From NCBI GenBank assembly GCA_016280485.1, contig JAEEGU010000051.1:1-64000 (forward strand): DNA of 64,000 nucleotides, read 5' to 3'. The position numbers were made by a program, and so were the translations under genes. Below the pieces are notes generated by a model. That model ran no database searches, was not told the DNA's origin, and saw only the letters and a list, made by a program, of their open reading frames with translations. This DNA is from Bacillota bacterium. Lineage in GTDB: Bacteria; Bacillota; Clostridia; Peptostreptococcales; Anaerovoracaceae. Positions 41,226-49,563 of the stretch are shown piece by piece; position 1 is the stretch's first letter; each line of letters begins with the position of its first letter.

Positions 41226-41612
41226 TTAACCGGCTTTTTCGCTTTCGTCAAGCAGTTCTTTCTGGCGTTCGGATGTGATCAAGCCCAGATTATACAGGTA
41301 ACTTGCCGCATCTCTTCCGCGATAGACGCTCTCACGAAAAGACTTGATTGCGACCAATCGTTCGAAATGAACGGCATCTTCCCCATTCTCAACGGGTTTT
41401 CCGTTCTGAAATCCTGTGAAGGATTCCTGAAAACCGAAGTGCTCTCCGCCCTTGTCCAGGATAACCGGGATTCCATTGGAATCGTGGAAAAACACCACCG
41501 GGAAGTCCCGCCGGGTCAGAGAGCCCTGAATTTCACGGGTAATGGGCTCATTGTCTCTTGACGCGAAATCCAGAACCGCCTCAAAAAATGGATTGTTCCG
41601 CTTGTGCGCCAT
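41226..41612 (-). CDS. hypothetical protein (128 aa)
   Basis: Start at 41612 with GAGGAGGTG. A soluble protein; middle part LTRRDFPVVFFHDSNGIPVI, helical C-terminus. No family is recognised. A GC-rich hairpin (about 41196-41220) separates it from the next gene. Confidence 0.75.
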   Translation of the reverse strand: MAHKRNNPFFEAVLDFASRDNEPITREIQGSLTRRDFPVVFFHDSNGIPVILDKGGEHFGFQESFTGFQNGKPVENGEDAVHFERLVAIKSFRESVYRGRDAASYLYNLGLITSERQKELLDESEKAG

Positions 41613-41625
41613 TCCAATCACCTCC

Positions 41626-42864
41626 TCACAGCAAAAATGCATACGCTGCCATGAGATATGCAGCGTGAGCAAGGAAGGCGAACGGAAAACGCTCGAACGC
41701 GGCGCTGCATGCGGTGTCTCCGTCATTTAAGGCGCCCTCGATCCAGCGGAGCGCAATCGCCTCTTCCCTTGTCGGGCGAAGAAAACCCTGGGAGATGTAC
41801 ATGCTCTTGACACCCATACTTCCCATAGGAAGTTCTTCGTCCTTGGATACATATATCCGGTCTACCCATTCTCCGTCCTGGTTCTTTCGCTTGCTCGTCT
41901 CAATCTTGAAGGTCTTGATACATCCAAGACCATGAAGCAGTGATACGGCGGCAATGGTTTCCAGGGATACAGGCCAGTGGGTATAGTCGACCAGGTCAAC
42001 CAAGTTGTAAAACATCTTGATTGCCATATCTACAAGCCCACCTTCATAGGCGCCATGGTTATTTGCGGAGGCGTAGGCGGTGAAGAAATCACTCAGTTTT
42101 CCGCAGATATAACCAAGGAGTTTATCCGCGCCGGGGCGTGTCCACAAATACTTCTGAAAGAGCAAAATGTAATGTTCTTTCGAAGAAGCACCGTCAGGGA
42201 TCGGCGGGAGCTGCTCCCGGAGGGTGTGGCAGAACTCTGCGCCGTCAACTCTCGATTCTGCAGGAATTTCGACCTTTTCGTTTTCGTCAATATAGGTAGC
42301 GAATCCGTCAGCAAGGTGCGTAAAGAGAATCAGCGGCGGAATTTGCTTCTCGTAGTCCTTTTTCCAAACATCAACAACTTCCTGGGCGCCGCGGCTCCCA
42401 ACCATGAATCCGCCCATGTGCCAGCGAATTGCGAGAGCTTCTTCTGTGGATAGCGAAACGCCGCTCAGCAGATGGAGAGATTTTTCTCCATGACCGAAGG
42501 GCAGCAGATCGTCGTACTCCCAACTATCAATCTGCTCCCACAAGCCGGTGTCCGGATTTTTCACGTTCTTTTTGCAGGGCTTATAAAAGAAGGTCTTGCA
42601 GAGGTCGTGGTACATTCCGCAAACGAATGCGGAATCTTCTGGAATCCTTCCGTCCGGAAGAAGCTTGGAAAGACCTACAAGCCTGCGATACACATGCCGG
42701 GAGTGGTCATACAAGCCGCCGGCATAGTTCCCGTGATACTTCACGGATGCAGGGGCGTCAAAAAAATCTGACGCTATCAGGGCCTCAATCATTGAGCCGT
42801 CTACTCTGCTATACCTTTTGTTCAGCGAGCGGAATTCTTCCACACGCTCTTCTTTTGTCATCAT
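41626..42864 (-). CDS. tandem HD-domain protein, second copy degenerate
   Basis: A 412-residue protein. The first half is an HD-type metal phosphohydrolase domain: H54 (GGLYDHS), H86-D87 (YHDLCK), H125 (GHGEKS), H149 (RWHMGG) and D186 (HLADGF). The second half (about 265-412) repeats the same landmarks with the ligands replaced: GGLVDM, LHGLGCIK, SMGVKS, RWIEGA. So one active and one pseudo-HD domain. A nucleotide or cyclic-nucleotide substrate is likely; TraI-like HD proteins of mobile elements are another comparison. Confidence 0.75.
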   Translation of the reverse strand: MMTKEERVEEFRSLNKRYSRVDGSMIEALIASDFFDAPASVKYHGNYAGGLYDHSRHVYRRLVGLSKLLPDGRIPEDSAFVCGMYHDLCKTFFYKPCKKNVKNPDTGLWEQIDSWEYDDLLPFGHGEKSLHLLSGVSLSTEEALAIRWHMGGFMVGSRGAQEVVDVWKKDYEKQIPPLILFTHLADGFATYIDENEKVEIPAESRVDGAEFCHTLREQLPPIPDGASSKEHYILLFQKYLWTRPGADKLLGYICGKLSDFFTAYASANNHGAYEGGLVDMAIKMFYNLVDLVDYTHWPVSLETIAAVSLLHGLGCIKTFKIETSKRKNQDGEWVDRIYVSKDEELPMGSMGVKSMYISQGFLRPTREEAIALRWIEGALNDGDTACSAAFERFPFAFLAHAAYLMAAYAFLL

Positions 42865-42911
42865 ATCGTTCTCCTTCCTCGTCCTTTAATAGGACGCACA
42901 TAAGCAAGTTC

Positions 42912-43262
42912 TTAGTCAGCTCGATAGCCTTTTCGAGCTGCAGCTTCGTAGTATGCCGGATCCCAGTTATCGGCTGCTTTCAGAAAAAGGGAAGCAATTA
43001 TGCTTACCGATTCCCTTATGCTTGCCCGACGCCTGGTTCTTCTGATTGCCGCCAACTCGAACCAAGCTGTTTCGTCCTCTGTCCAGTTGGGGAAACGCTG
43101 TTCGGGTAGTCCGACTTGCGCCGGGATGAAGCGGTTCGGCGCTTCCAATGACTGTCGGATCATAACCTCTTGTATCGGAGAGATCTGCCCTTCCACAACC
43201 GCAGAATTTCTTACGGTTGCACCGTCGATGTCCCGGTAGATGTACTCAAACTCCGTGTTCAA
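42912..43262 (-). CDS. hypothetical protein (116 aa), coupled to ssb
   Basis: The TTG start at 43262 lies in the ssb stop region (TTGA overlap). The protein ends in a basic helical region (RRTRRRASIRESVSIIAS). No family is recognised. Confidence 0.65.
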   Translation of the reverse strand: MNTEFEYIYRDIDGATVRNSAVVEGQISPIQEVMIRQSLEAPNRFIPAQVGLPEQRFPNWTEDETAWFELAAIRRTRRRASIRESVSIIASLFLKAADNWDPAYYEAAARKGYRAD

Positions 43263-43666
43263 GTGTCATCACCAGCCCCCTGTCCAGCCTCTTCGAAGGA
43301 ATAGCTGGCGTCCAGACGCGGGGCGTAGTCCATGGGATTGACTGTGGGCTTCTTCTTGGGCTTCCACGGGCTTACAGCGATCGTGTCAGCCTTGACTTCG
43401 ATTTGGGATCGTTCCCTGCCCGTGGAGCTGTCCGTCCAGTACCGCGTGACAAGAGCGCCGGTCACAGTAATAAGCTGCCCCTTCTTGCAATCCGCGAGGA
43501 CCTCCGCCCAGACGTCCCAGGCGACAATGTCGTAAAAGTCAGCCTGAGCATCGGTATCCCGGTGATGCGCGAGCCGCACCGATGTTACCGCCTTTCCATT
43601 CTGCGTTCTGCGCAAAACAGGATCGGTGGCAATTCTTCCTGCGAGTACGATTTGATTTACCATCAT
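43259..43666 (-). CDS. small single-stranded DNA-binding protein
   Basis: A 135-residue OB-fold protein of the SSB/PriB family: MVNQIVLAGRIATDPVLRRT, then YDIVAWDVWAEVLADCKKGQ and the final strand SQIEVKADTIAVSPW. The acidic tip of housekeeping SSB is not typical here (ends QGAGDDT). AAAGGA precedes the start. It is the first gene of the leader-c operon. Confidence 0.85.
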   Translation of the reverse strand: MMVNQIVLAGRIATDPVLRRTQNGKAVTSVRLAHHRDTDAQADFYDIVAWDVWAEVLADCKKGQLITVTGALVTRYWTDSSTGRERSQIEVKADTIAVSPWKPKKKPTVNPMDYAPRLDASYSFEEAGQGAGDDT

Positions 43667-43840
43667 TTTAATGTTCCTTTCCGCCCATTCGTCCAAATGG
43701 GCCGTCCCTGTGGCAATTCTTCGGCCTATATGCAAAAAGAGACCTTCTCCGCTAATCCGCGGAAAAGATCTCTCAATTACAAAAAAGGTACTTCGTGAAG
43801 ATACGCCACAAACAGCATATAAATATCCTTCATAAAGTAC
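43667..43840 (-). ncRNA. tandem-terminator leader RNA, copy c
   Basis: Starts at GTACTTTATGAAGG (43840). Hairpin I tip: ATATGCT pairing GGCGTAT with two G-U wobbles. U-tract, then hairpin II GAGAGATC...GGTCTC with five U (43733-43737). Hairpin III: GCCCAT/ATGGGC with GGAC in its loop, directly before GGAAAGGA. It leads the ssb/HD/DUF1848 operon. Confidence 0.85.
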
Positions 43841-43846
43841 GTGTTT

Positions 43847-43875
43847 AGTATATACTAAAAATGTTATTTTGTCAA
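43847..43875 (-). promoter_or_regulatory. promoter of leader c
   Basis: Minus-strand TTGACA (43870-43875), 17-bp spacer, TATACT (43847-43852) inside AGTATATACT. Confidence 0.9.
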
Positions 43876-43893
43876 TTCAATTTTTCACAAAAT

Positions 43894-43940
43894 GAAAAAA
43901 GGCAGACCCATCAACCGAAGTTGCGGGGTCTGCCTTTTTT
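43894..43940. terminator. bidirectional terminator of the kinase-like gene
   Basis: AAAAAAGGCAGACCC (43895-43909) pairs with GGGTCTGCC (43926-43934) plus T6. Both strands carry a following T-run. Confidence 0.88.
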
Positions 43941-44919
43941 AATTCGCGCCAACAGCGGCGAAGAGATCTTCTTCCGACACATGCGCCTCGATTGCAGGCG
44001 GGGCAGGAACATACTTTTCCGAGTAAGACGATATTTTGAATTTCAAGTTATCAAACGTATTGTCCTTCTTGATATCCCTTACGGCCCCGCCAATTCCCTT
44101 TCGAAAAAACTGAAGCGCATCTTCAGCGGGATTATTAAGCAGATTACGGAGAACGGACATGAAGACATCCGGAGCTTTGCCGGGTAGCCGCTTTTGCGTT
44201 ATTCTCGCATCGATCGGGTCGTTTGAAAGAATTGCCCACAACATTGAAACGGCGGCGCAGACATCAAATGATGTGCTGCGATTACCTCGTGCTATTGCGC
44301 CGTCCGGTACGTGAGCCGGAAGGTAGTATTGATATAACGACGGAAGATCAGCGGTTTCAGTAAGTTCTGACGCAAAGAAAAAGTCGCCAAACAATATCTT
44401 TTCTCCCGCCTGGTACAGAGCGTTCGGTCCCATATCTCCGTGGACATAGCCGGCTTCGCTTAGGTCTCGGAGCATATTTCCCACCTTAATAGCGAGGTCG
44501 CCGACCTGAAATACTGAAATATCGCTCCCCCGCAATACGTCAAAGTATCTGGTATAAGCCGGAGTAATCAAGTAGATATGCTTTGTTTCTCCGTCATTGA
44601 TTGTGTCAGCTTTAATCAGCACGGTGACGCAGCTTACTTTTTTCCGGTTCAGCTCAGCTATCGTTTTTACATGATTTTGTACGCGATCCCAGAGCCAGGA
44701 ATAATAACCGGGCATATCTGCTTCCGAGAGCAGCAGAGCTGTTGCTACGGCGGACTCCCGTTCTTTATCGAAGGGGATCTGGATGTGTGTTATATCACAG
44801 TTTTCGGTATGAGTCCCATCGACTGAGATTTTTGCGGTATAGGTATCTCCATACCACGTTTGATATTTCAGCCGTTCCTTTTTGCAAAACCGTTCATACG
44901 GATTTCCGGCGGTTGCCAT
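43939..44919 (-). CDS. protein-kinase-like protein
   Basis: A 326-residue protein with a kinase catalytic core: YVHGDMGPNALY (H160, D162, N166) as the catalytic loop and LFGDFFFA (D179) as a DFG-like metal site, followed by a helical lobe. No glycine-rich loop is obvious at the N-terminus. Phages and mobile elements use such kinases to modify host proteins. AAGGAGG precedes the start; it has its own promoter and terminator. Confidence 0.7.
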   Translation of the reverse strand: MATAGNPYERFCKKERLKYQTWYGDTYTAKISVDGTHTENCDITHIQIPFDKERESAVATALLLSEADMPGYYSWLWDRVQNHVKTIAELNRKKVSCVTVLIKADTINDGETKHIYLITPAYTRYFDVLRGSDISVFQVGDLAIKVGNMLRDLSEAGYVHGDMGPNALYQAGEKILFGDFFFASELTETADLPSLYQYYLPAHVPDGAIARGNRSTSFDVCAAVSMLWAILSNDPIDARITQKRLPGKAPDVFMSVLRNLLNNPAEDALQFFRKGIGGAVRDIKKDNTFDNLKFKISSYSEKYVPAPPAIEAHVSEEDLFAAVGAN

Positions 44920-44986
44920 TTAGTCGCTCCTCCTTCGCTTTGGCAATAGACTGTGATCGAACCATGCCAGAAGTTTCTATATTGCA

Positions 44987-45015
44987 ACTATATAATAAAT
45001 CTGTTATTCTGTCAA
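44987..45015 (-). promoter_or_regulatory. promoter of the kinase-like gene
   Basis: Minus-strand TTGACA (45010-45015), 17-bp spacer, TATAGT (44987-44992). The leader shows none of the six-copy hairpins. Confidence 0.8.
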
Positions 45016-45030
45016 CTCCGCTCGTCTGAA

Positions 45031-45071
45031 AATAAAACTCCCGCTCAAAATATTGTTTTAAGCGGGAGCTC
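45031..45071 (-). terminator. terminator of the repressor gene
   Basis: ACTCCCGCT and AGCGGGAGCT arms, followed on the minus strand by TTTTATTTT. Confidence 0.8.
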
Positions 45072-45155
45072 ATTTCTGCATTTTCCTATTCAAAAACATA
45101 TTTATCACTTACGCGGAGACCCACGTAACACTCCATTACTCTTACTTTATTTTGC

Positions 45156-45623
45156 TTAATCTGAATTATTTGTAGAATTTTGCGCCTTTTTACTTTTCCT
45201 TTCGACACGTTTTATTTCTTTGGCGCTGTCTTTTATAATATCCAGGATAACAAACTGTTTGTCTAATGGAAGCTCGGTGATTATTTTTATAAGCGCTACG
45301 GTTTCGTCCGGAAGAGTTTTGATTTTAAGCATCAGTTCAACTGCAGTTTGAGACAACTGCGGGAAAGTAGCGTAGAGTTTTTCTTTTTCTGTCGAATTGG
45401 CTTCGACTCCAATCCGAAACATTTCTCCTGTTCCAAACTGCAGCCATTCATCTCGTACACCAAAGACTTGAGAAATTAGTGTGATGATGTGACTGCTTGG
45501 AGTTGTTACACCGCTTTCGTATGCAGAAATTGTGCTTGCTTTGAGATTGATTCTGGAAGCAAATAGTGCCTGCGTTAATCCTAAGGCTTTTCTTAGAGTT
45601 TTGATTTGTTCGCCGGGACTCAT
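45156..45623 (-). CDS. XRE-family repressor-like regulator
   Basis: A 155-residue protein with an N-terminal Cro/CI-type HTH (LRKALGLTQALFASRINLKA, then STISAYESG; residues 7-60) and a helical C-terminal region with LEL-like repeats. Start at 45623 with AAGGGAG. Together with the divergent gene at 45853 it has the layout of a lysogeny-type switch. It is the best candidate for the element's main repressor. Confidence 0.85.
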   Translation of the reverse strand: MSPGEQIKTLRKALGLTQALFASRINLKASTISAYESGVTTPSSHIITLISQVFGVRDEWLQFGTGEMFRIGVEANSTEKEKLYATFPQLSQTAVELMLKIKTLPDETVALIKIITELPLDKQFVILDIIKDSAKEIKRVERKSKKAQNSTNNSD

Positions 45624-45645
45624 GATAATCACTCCCTTCCGGGAT

Positions 45646-45674
45646 ATTTTATCATCAAAACCGTTATTTGTCAA
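45646..45674 (-). promoter_or_regulatory. promoter of the repressor gene
   Basis: Minus-strand TTGACA (45669-45674), 17-bp spacer, TAAAAT (45646-45651). Confidence 0.7.
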
Positions 45675-45767
45675 CGAACACAGGATTTACAAATAATTAA
45701 ACTTTGCGATATGGATATTATCAAATCTAAATTTTACAGATTATCATATATATTTTCAATTTTCTGG

Positions 45768-45796
45768 TTGACTTATAGAAAACGCCATTATATAAT
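45768..45796 (+). promoter_or_regulatory. promoter of the divergent 171-aa gene
   Basis: TTGACT (45768-45773), 17-bp spacer, TATAAT (45791-45796). It lies back to back with the repressor promoter across about 95 A+T-rich bases that could hold operators. Confidence 0.75.
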
Positions 45797-45852
45797 AATA
45801 TCAGTCGTAAAAAATATTATTGCGAATAAACTAATGCTTAGGAGGGAAAAAA

Positions 45853-46368
45853 GTGATACTTAACGAACTCAATCGCAGTACAGGCTATTACTCCTTCTAC
45901 GAAAAACGCATTTCTGATCTTGAGACCTTGCAAGTAATGTTTGAGGAGAATGGGGCAAAGCCAAGCGATGAAATCATTGATTCCGTCGCTTGCCGTGTAT
46001 GCGTTGTCCCGGTCGTGGTATTCCGCACTACTGAACGCGCTGCCGGCTGCAATTCTTGCCCAGCCATGGTACACAAGGACTCGGATCTCGTCTGGAATGG
46101 AGTCGTACTGCTTATCCCCAGTAAAGCGGATATTGGTTCACCCGTGTCGCCTGATGTGATTGAAAAGGAGCTTGCGTCTTGCGATTTTCTCACAGAACAG
46201 CAAATTGCGGAAACTGCGGGGAAAGTCTTCAGCAGTTTTGAAAATATAGATCCGGTCTCCCCTGCTGCGTTTATCATCTGCGACGGAACTGAAATTGACG
46301 TCAGCATGAAATCAGCAGTGCTCGGCGCCAGTGAAACTGAGTTTGGGAAAGCTATTTGGGTAGACTAA
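45853..46368 (+). CDS. hypothetical protein divergent from the repressor (171 aa)
   Basis: A GTG start at 45853 follows AGGAGGG. A soluble, acidic protein with a Cys cluster (VACRVCVVPV, then AAGCNSCPA). No family is recognised. Its position opposite the repressor suggests an antirepressor or early gene (inferred). Confidence 0.7.
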   Translation: MILNELNRSTGYYSFYEKRISDLETLQVMFEENGAKPSDEIIDSVACRVCVVPVVVFRTTERAAGCNSCPAMVHKDSDLVWNGVVLLIPSKADIGSPVSPDVIEKELASCDFLTEQQIAETAGKVFSSFENIDPVSPAAFIICDGTEIDVSMKSAVLGASETEFGKAIWVD

Positions 46369-46381
46369 AGCGGATAAAACT

Positions 46382-46415
46382 AAATCCCGGCCTGCAAATG
46401 CAGACCGGGATTTGT
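46382..46415. terminator. bidirectional terminator
   Basis: AAATCCCGG (46382-46390) pairs with CCGGGATTT (46405-46413); it separates the convergent genes at 45853 and 46433. Confidence 0.8.
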
Positions 46416-46432
46416 TATCGGTAGAATTTGGA

Positions 46433-47101
46433 TTAGCTGTGAATCTGATTCGCCTCAAATTTCTGCAGATTGTCAAGCAGTCTCTTTCTGGTTTCATCAA
46501 TAATAAGATTCTTTTCCGGAAACCATGTGTTTGACAGCGGCGAAAGGCTAAGGTCCAGGCGCCCGTATTCAGGTTTCAAAAGAATAGATAACGCGTCGTT
46601 AAGTTTCAAAAGTTCCTCCGGAGTGAGCTTCTTGAGCGCAGCGTCGATTGTCTTTACTTTTTCGTAGTTTTGGACGAACGCACGCTCTAACTGACCAATG
46701 CACCAACATTGGTCGAACAGATCCGCTTCCTTTTCGAGATCGGCAGGATCTCCTTCACGTATCAAGCGACAGCCCCAGGAGCCATTCTGAAGTTTTTTCC
46801 GCATGACGGTAAGGACTGATTCTTCGCTGCGGTTTTTTGAATATGCAATAGTTTGATCCCAAAGGGGATGATCCTTCGTCATTTCCACGTTCAGAAAGAG
46901 CGTCCGCTTCCAAAACCGAAGCTCTGCCGTAAAATGCGCATCCGCAAATTTTTGTGCGACATCTTTTGTGCAAAGCCTTTCCTTCAGGAACTCGTAGATT
47001 CCGGATCCGATAGGAATATAGTCGTGCCTAATCTCGACTGGATTAGGACTTGCCGGGCCAAATTTTTGATCGAACTCCTCTATCAAATCTTTCCAGGTCA
47101 T
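46433..47101 (-). CDS. hypothetical protein (222 aa)
   Basis: A soluble protein with N-terminal acid helix (MTWKDLIEEFDQKFG) and a helical C-terminal half (TPEELLKLNDALSILLK). AAAGGAG precedes the start. Last gene of the leader-d operon; no family is recognised. Confidence 0.75.
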   Translation of the reverse strand: MTWKDLIEEFDQKFGPASPNPVEIRHDYIPIGSGIYEFLKERLCTKDVAQKFADAHFTAELRFWKRTLFLNVEMTKDHPLWDQTIAYSKNRSEESVLTVMRKKLQNGSWGCRLIREGDPADLEKEADLFDQCWCIGQLERAFVQNYEKVKTIDAALKKLTPEELLKLNDALSILLKPEYGRLDLSLSPLSNTWFPEKNLIIDETRKRLLDNLQKFEANQIHS

Positions 47102-47158
47102 TATTTCTCCTTTCTGTTCTGAGGAAGCGGCCCGTTCTCTGGAACAGGCCGCGTTGAG

Positions 47159-47872
47159 TTAAATATCGACGTAATAGCACCCGGTAGTCTCACAGACTTC
47201 GCCGGATTCTGCGTCGTCTTTCGGGTCGTAAAATCCGGTGGTGCAGGGGCCGAGGCCAAGCGCATCCATCAGATCAGCGAAGGCGTTGGCAACATCCTCC
47301 GGGAAATTGCCAAAATCCGCTACGTCGGAGATCGTATCAGCAAAAATGTTCTTAAAAAAGAACATATCGCCGTCACTCCAAACCGGAGCGTAGCCCTCGT
47401 AGTACCGTTCTTTGGCTGCCTTTGCGATGTCGCAGAGTTCAGACCAAATATCCTTCTGGTCTTTGCCTTCAACATCTCGACGCAGCGGATTCGTCCACAG
47501 CGTATTAGCATAGATCGGATTCAGATAGGCTGTTTCAACAGACGTCTGAATGACCTGCTCTCCTGCGAGCGTATTGAAGAAGAAGCTCAGTCCTTCGGCC
47601 ATGATGTCGCTCTTACAGTGAATGCGCGCATCGCTTGCACTCCAAATGACGCTTTCTTTGGGCGCAGACACCAGAATCCTGCAAATGCAGGAAAACAGAT
47701 ACGCAACTCGTTCGGCAGGTGTTTCCTGGGTCGCTTCCAGCCAGCCGTCTTCTCTGGGGATGCTGGCCAAGCAGCCTTTGTCCTCTATGAGAATCGGGAG
47801 CTTTCCCGTCAGCGTTGGTAACTTGCATTCGCCGCCCTGGGCGAAAATGCACAATTCGGAATCACATAACAT
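47159..47872 (-). CDS. hypothetical acidic protein (237 aa)
   Basis: Start at 47872 with AAAGGAG. Several Cys near both ends (MLCDSELCIFAQGGECKL and CTTGF, ETTGCYYVDI) and strong acidity. No family is recognised. A GC hairpin (about 47126-47152) separates it from the next gene. Confidence 0.75.
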   Translation of the reverse strand: MLCDSELCIFAQGGECKLPTLTGKLPILIEDKGCLASIPREDGWLEATQETPAERVAYLFSCICRILVSAPKESVIWSASDARIHCKSDIMAEGLSFFFNTLAGEQVIQTSVETAYLNPIYANTLWTNPLRRDVEGKDQKDIWSELCDIAKAAKERYYEGYAPVWSDGDMFFFKNIFADTISDVADFGNFPEDVANAFADLMDALGLGPCTTGFYDPKDDAESGEVCETTGCYYVDI

Positions 47873-47886
47873 TGTGTTCGCTCCTT

Positions 47887-48339
47887 TCAAATATCAAAAT
47901 CAAGCCGGGGAAAATCATAGTTTGTTTCGTGCTTCTGATTCATTTCTGCAACGCACTCTTCCGGTGCGTAACAGTTTCCGTTCAAAATAAAGCCGCCCTC
48001 ATTCAGGAGCCGAGCAAAGCATTTCTTTGCTAATACCCGGTCTTCACCGAAAATGATGTCAGCTTCTTCTTTGGACATGGAGAGCGTGGCGCCGAGACGA
48101 ACCCATACGCTTAACTTTTCAATGGATTTTCGGTAGCATTCAGGACAGGAGACCATCTCCCCTTGCAGCATTTCTGAGAAAGCGGTTATTCCGTGTGCTT
48201 TAGTAAAGCATCTTGTGCAAAAGTGCTTGGCACATCTCTCACATTCCCAGATTTCACCATAGTCTTCTTTCGCTTCTTCCCAGCGAAACTGGGTTCCGCA
48301 GATGTCGCATACATAGGTGTCTGAATCCATATGATACAT
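47887..48339 (-). CDS. zinc-finger hypothetical protein (150 aa)
   Basis: N-terminal treble-clef-like Cys pairs: CDICG, ECERCAKHFCTRC and SCPEC (residues about 11-70), with a helical remainder. The start follows the previous stop by four bases. Zinc binding is likely; function unknown. Confidence 0.75.
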   Translation of the reverse strand: MYHMDSDTYVCDICGTQFRWEEAKEDYGEIWECERCAKHFCTRCFTKAHGITAFSEMLQGEMVSCPECYRKSIEKLSVWVRLGATLSMSKEEADIIFGEDRVLAKKCFARLLNEGGFILNGNCYAPEECVAEMNQKHETNYDFPRLDFDI

Positions 48340-48343
48340 CTAC

Positions 48344-49297
48344 TTATGCCACCTCCTGATACTCGTGGTTTTCATAGACCTCTTTGAAACCAAAGCCAAC
48401 AGCGTCGATAATGCCGTTTTCCGTGAGGTCATAGCCGAAGAAGCCGCAGCAGGAATCTACTTCCTCCCAGTTGTCCGAATTCTCCGGATCCTCTGAGATG
48501 TCGATTTCAGCGGGGCTTCCGGTATACTCGTAGGTGCGGTATTCGTACACTTCACCACACAGGTAATTGTCGTAAGTTTGCACCTCCTCCTGCATATACT
48601 CGATTGCACGAGCTCTCCAGGTTTCTTCGGTCAGGGGCCGCGTCTTCCACGAATACGTCACCAGCCCGTTCGGGTGAACAACCTCAACCTTGATACGTTC
48701 GCCGTTTTCGTCCAGAACGTATTCGCAGGTTTCGGCCATGATCTTTTTCTTTTCTGCGATGATCCAGCCAACCTGACCGGAATCCCACGGGCAGTAGAAT
48801 GGATTTGCGGCGCCGCAAGACATCGTGATCCCGCTATGGTCATACAGCCACAGCGGAAGCCATGCCATGTATGGTTCCAGAAGAGCCTGGCACTGGCCGA
48901 TAGTCAGGTCGTCGAGCAACCACGCAAGGACGTCTTTCTGCGGAACATCCTTGTACTCCAGGCGTTCTTCACCATCGGATCTCCCGAAGGGCGGAAAAGA
49001 ACATGACGACTCGTAGATGTCTTTACTCCCGCGGCAGTCGCGGCTTTCCTCGAAACGGATGCCTTCAACTTTCCCGGTATTGACCGCCTGGATGAACGCA
49101 TCATTGGAAATATTATCCATGACAAGCCTTTGCCAGAACTCCTCCGGCGTAGTCACGCCACTGGGGGTTTCGTCGCCCAGGTTGTACTTCCGATGAAAGC
49201 AGGCCATAACACCGAGGTTATAATACTCCTTCCTTGGATTTGGGGCAAAATCGCACTGATTTACCTCAACGCAGTAGTTTTTGAAATAGTATCTCAT
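48344..49297 (-). CDS. conserved mobile-element hypothetical protein (317 aa)
   Basis: A soluble, aromatic-rich protein, the first gene of the leader-d operon. The block PLWLYDHSGITMSCGAANPF followed by CPWDSGQVGWIIAEKKKI is a pattern I associate with hypothetical proteins of Firmicutes mobile elements and phages. The first residues (YNLGVMACFHRKYNLGD) are also typical. Its function is unknown. Confidence 0.75.
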   Translation of the reverse strand: MRYYFKNYCVEVNQCDFAPNPRKEYYNLGVMACFHRKYNLGDETPSGVTTPEEFWQRLVMDNISNDAFIQAVNTGKVEGIRFEESRDCRGSKDIYESSCSFPPFGRSDGEERLEYKDVPQKDVLAWLLDDLTIGQCQALLEPYMAWLPLWLYDHSGITMSCGAANPFYCPWDSGQVGWIIAEKKKIMAETCEYVLDENGERIKVEVVHPNGLVTYSWKTRPLTEETWRARAIEYMQEEVQTYDNYLCGEVYEYRTYEYTGSPAEIDISEDPENSDNWEEVDSCCGFFGYDLTENGIIDAVGFGFKEVYENHEYQEVA

Positions 49298-49459
49298 AGT
49301 TTTTCCTTTCTGCTCACTTGTCCCTGTGAGCCGTTCTTGTGTCCTATCTTCGTGCTATATGTAAAAAGAGACCTCTCCCGAAGTGGGAAAGATCTCCTGA
49401 TTACAAAAAAATACTTCGTGAAGATGCCTTTTTGGCATTGATAAACCTTCATAAAGTAC
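49298..49459 (-). ncRNA. tandem-terminator leader RNA, copy d
   Basis: Starts at GTACTTTATGAAGG (49459). Hairpin I tip: ATGCC/GGCAT. Then TTTTTTTGTAAT, hairpin II GAGATC...GGTCTC with five U (49363-49367). Hairpin III: GCTCAC/GTGAGC with GGAC in its loop. Compared with copy f (GCCCAC/GTGGGC) both sides of one pair have changed together. It leads the 317-aa operon. Confidence 0.85.
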
Positions 49460-49465
49460 AGGATT

Positions 49466-49494
49466 AGTATATACTATTATTGAACAGGTGTCAA
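49466..49494 (-). promoter_or_regulatory. promoter of leader d
   Basis: Minus-strand TTGACA (49489-49494), 17-bp spacer, TATACT (49466-49471) inside AGTATATACT. Confidence 0.9.
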
Positions 49495-49530
49495 TAATTT
49501 TTGAAAAATTCTCCAATCTTCTATGTGCGG

Positions 49531-49552
49531 CCGCCCTGGTTTCCCAGGGCGG
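49531..49552 (-). terminator. terminator-like hairpin after the ParB operon
   Basis: CCGCCCTGG/CCAGGGCGG stem with a 4-base loop, 12 bases past the last gene. No T-run, so termination is uncertain. Confidence 0.5.
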
Positions 49553-49563
49553 CTCATTGTGTT

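Noticed and set aside
44920..45020. A further copy of the tandem-terminator leader before the kinase-like gene or topB
   Set aside because: The promoters match the same consensus, but GTACTTTATGAAG, the U-tracts and the GAGA/TCTC hairpin are missing in both leaders.
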